Shown here: in pieces, positions 13,357-13,607 of the stretch
Numbering within the stretch: position 1 is the stretch's first letter
How the letters are laid out: each line of letters opens with the position of its first letter
Source: an uncultured Acidimicrobiaceae bacterium
GTDB taxonomy: Bacteria; Actinomycetota; Acidimicrobiia; Spongiisociales; UBA5794
Length of the DNA stretch: 13,607 nucleotides
Direction: 5' to 3'
NCBI GenBank assembly: GCA_947258635.1
Contig: CAMYJM010000025.1
Span: forward strand, 1-13,607
The notes under the pieces: generated by a model
What the model was told of the DNA's origin: nothing
What the model saw: the letters and a program-made list of their open reading frames with translations, nothing else
The model's database searches: none
Program-made: the position numbers and the translations under genes

Positions 13357-13607
13357 AGATCGGCCGCGTCGCCGGAACCGTTGTCTCGACCATCAACGCG
13401 CCGATCTTCGAGCACCAGCGCCTGCTGCTATGTGACTACCTGAGCCCGGGCGGCGAGCCCACCGGCGACTATGTCATTGCTGTCGACGTCGTCGATGCCG
13501 GGGCCGGCGAGACGGTCGTGATCCTCGATGAGGGCAACGGAGCCCGCCAAATCATGGGCGAGGCAGTCGCGCCGATTCGTGCGGTCGTTGTTGGCATCAT
13601 CGACGAA
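13353..13607 (+). CDS. BMC-P pentameric vertex protein (EutN/CcmL family), copy 3, cut by the window edge
   Basis: Eighty-five codons are visible and the frame is open at 13607; the family norm of 85-100 residues means only a few are missing. The product begins MKIGRVAGTVVSTINAPIFE and has RLLLCDYLSPGGEPTGDYVIAVDVVDAGAGETVVILDEGNGARQI and a final AVVVGIIDE strand, the full barrel of the family. The ATG overlaps the previous stop (ATGA). With copies 1 and 2 this makes three BMC-P genes, the number also found in Haliangium ochraceum. Confidence 0.93.
   Translation, partial: MKIGRVAGTVVSTINAPIFEHQRLLLCDYLSPGGEPTGDYVIAVDVVDAGAGETVVILDEGNGARQIMGEAVAPIRAVVVGIIDE

Noticed and set aside
1..13607. 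tRNA, rRNA, transposase or prophage features
   Set aside because: No cloverleaf, rRNA-like segment, transposase motif or terminal inverted repeats were seen while reading both strands.

Overview
The window is a gene-dense, very GC-rich stretch of bacterial chromosome. GC-rich third codon positions, GTG/TTG starts, ATGA/GTGA stop-start overlaps, a Nei-type glycosylase close to the mycobacterial Rv2464c type, and an apparently leaderless GTG gene all suggest an actinobacterium. An Acidimicrobiia-like lineage is possible, but I cannot fix the taxon from this sequence alone.

Layout. (1) Positions 1-160, minus strand: the N-terminal 53 codons of a gene that runs off the left edge. (2) 161-290: a divergent intergenic gap with no confident site. 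(3) 291-2567, plus strand: a PEP-utilising phosphotransferase-like enzyme whose phosphohistidine domain lies at the C-terminus, as in rifampin phosphotransferase, not as in PEP synthase. It converges with and overlaps (4) 2522-3349, minus strand: a Fpg/Nei-family DNA glycosylase. (5) 3428-7257, plus strand: a four-gene run of MFS transporter, RimK-associated zinc/aspartyl-type protease (pfam05618), RimK ATP-grasp ligase with an added TrkA-C-like domain, and AstE/AspA-type zinc acylase. The last three overlap by 4 bp each. (6) 7274-7696, minus strand: a PaaI-like hotdog thioesterase. (7) 7854-13607, plus strand: a bacterial microcompartment (BMC) operon running off the right edge.

The BMC operon encodes, in order: a small winged-helix regulator whose promoter and GTG start sit inside a strong palindrome; an RpiB/LacAB-family sugar-phosphate isomerase; a DeoC (deoxyribose-5-phosphate aldolase); a BMC-T shell protein of the long type; a BMC-H hexamer; a BMC-P pentamer; a CoA-acylating aldehyde dehydrogenase; a tandem-domain BMC-T trimer; a second BMC-P with a long lysine-rich tail; and a third BMC-P, nearly complete at the window edge. 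All three enzymes carry a short amphipathic N-terminal helix followed by a linker, the signature of BMC encapsulation peptides.

The simplest pathway is that sugar phosphates enter the shell, DeoC cleaves 2-deoxyribose-5-phosphate to acetaldehyde and glyceraldehyde-3-phosphate, and the aldehyde dehydrogenase converts acetaldehyde to acetyl-CoA. The RpiB-like protein handles a pentose phosphate, or has a changed role, since its usual catalytic cysteine is an aspartate. This matches the 'sugar phosphate utilising' (SPU) class of BMC. The shell gene set resembles that of Haliangium ochraceum. No phosphotransacylase (PduL), alcohol dehydrogenase or sugar kinase is visible, so they must lie outside the window or be absent.

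The most unusual points are the histone-like tail on a pentameric vertex protein, the Cys-to-Asp change in RpiB, the Cys-rich linker of DeoC, the palindrome/leaderless promoter of the regulator, and the RimK-TrkA-C fusion.
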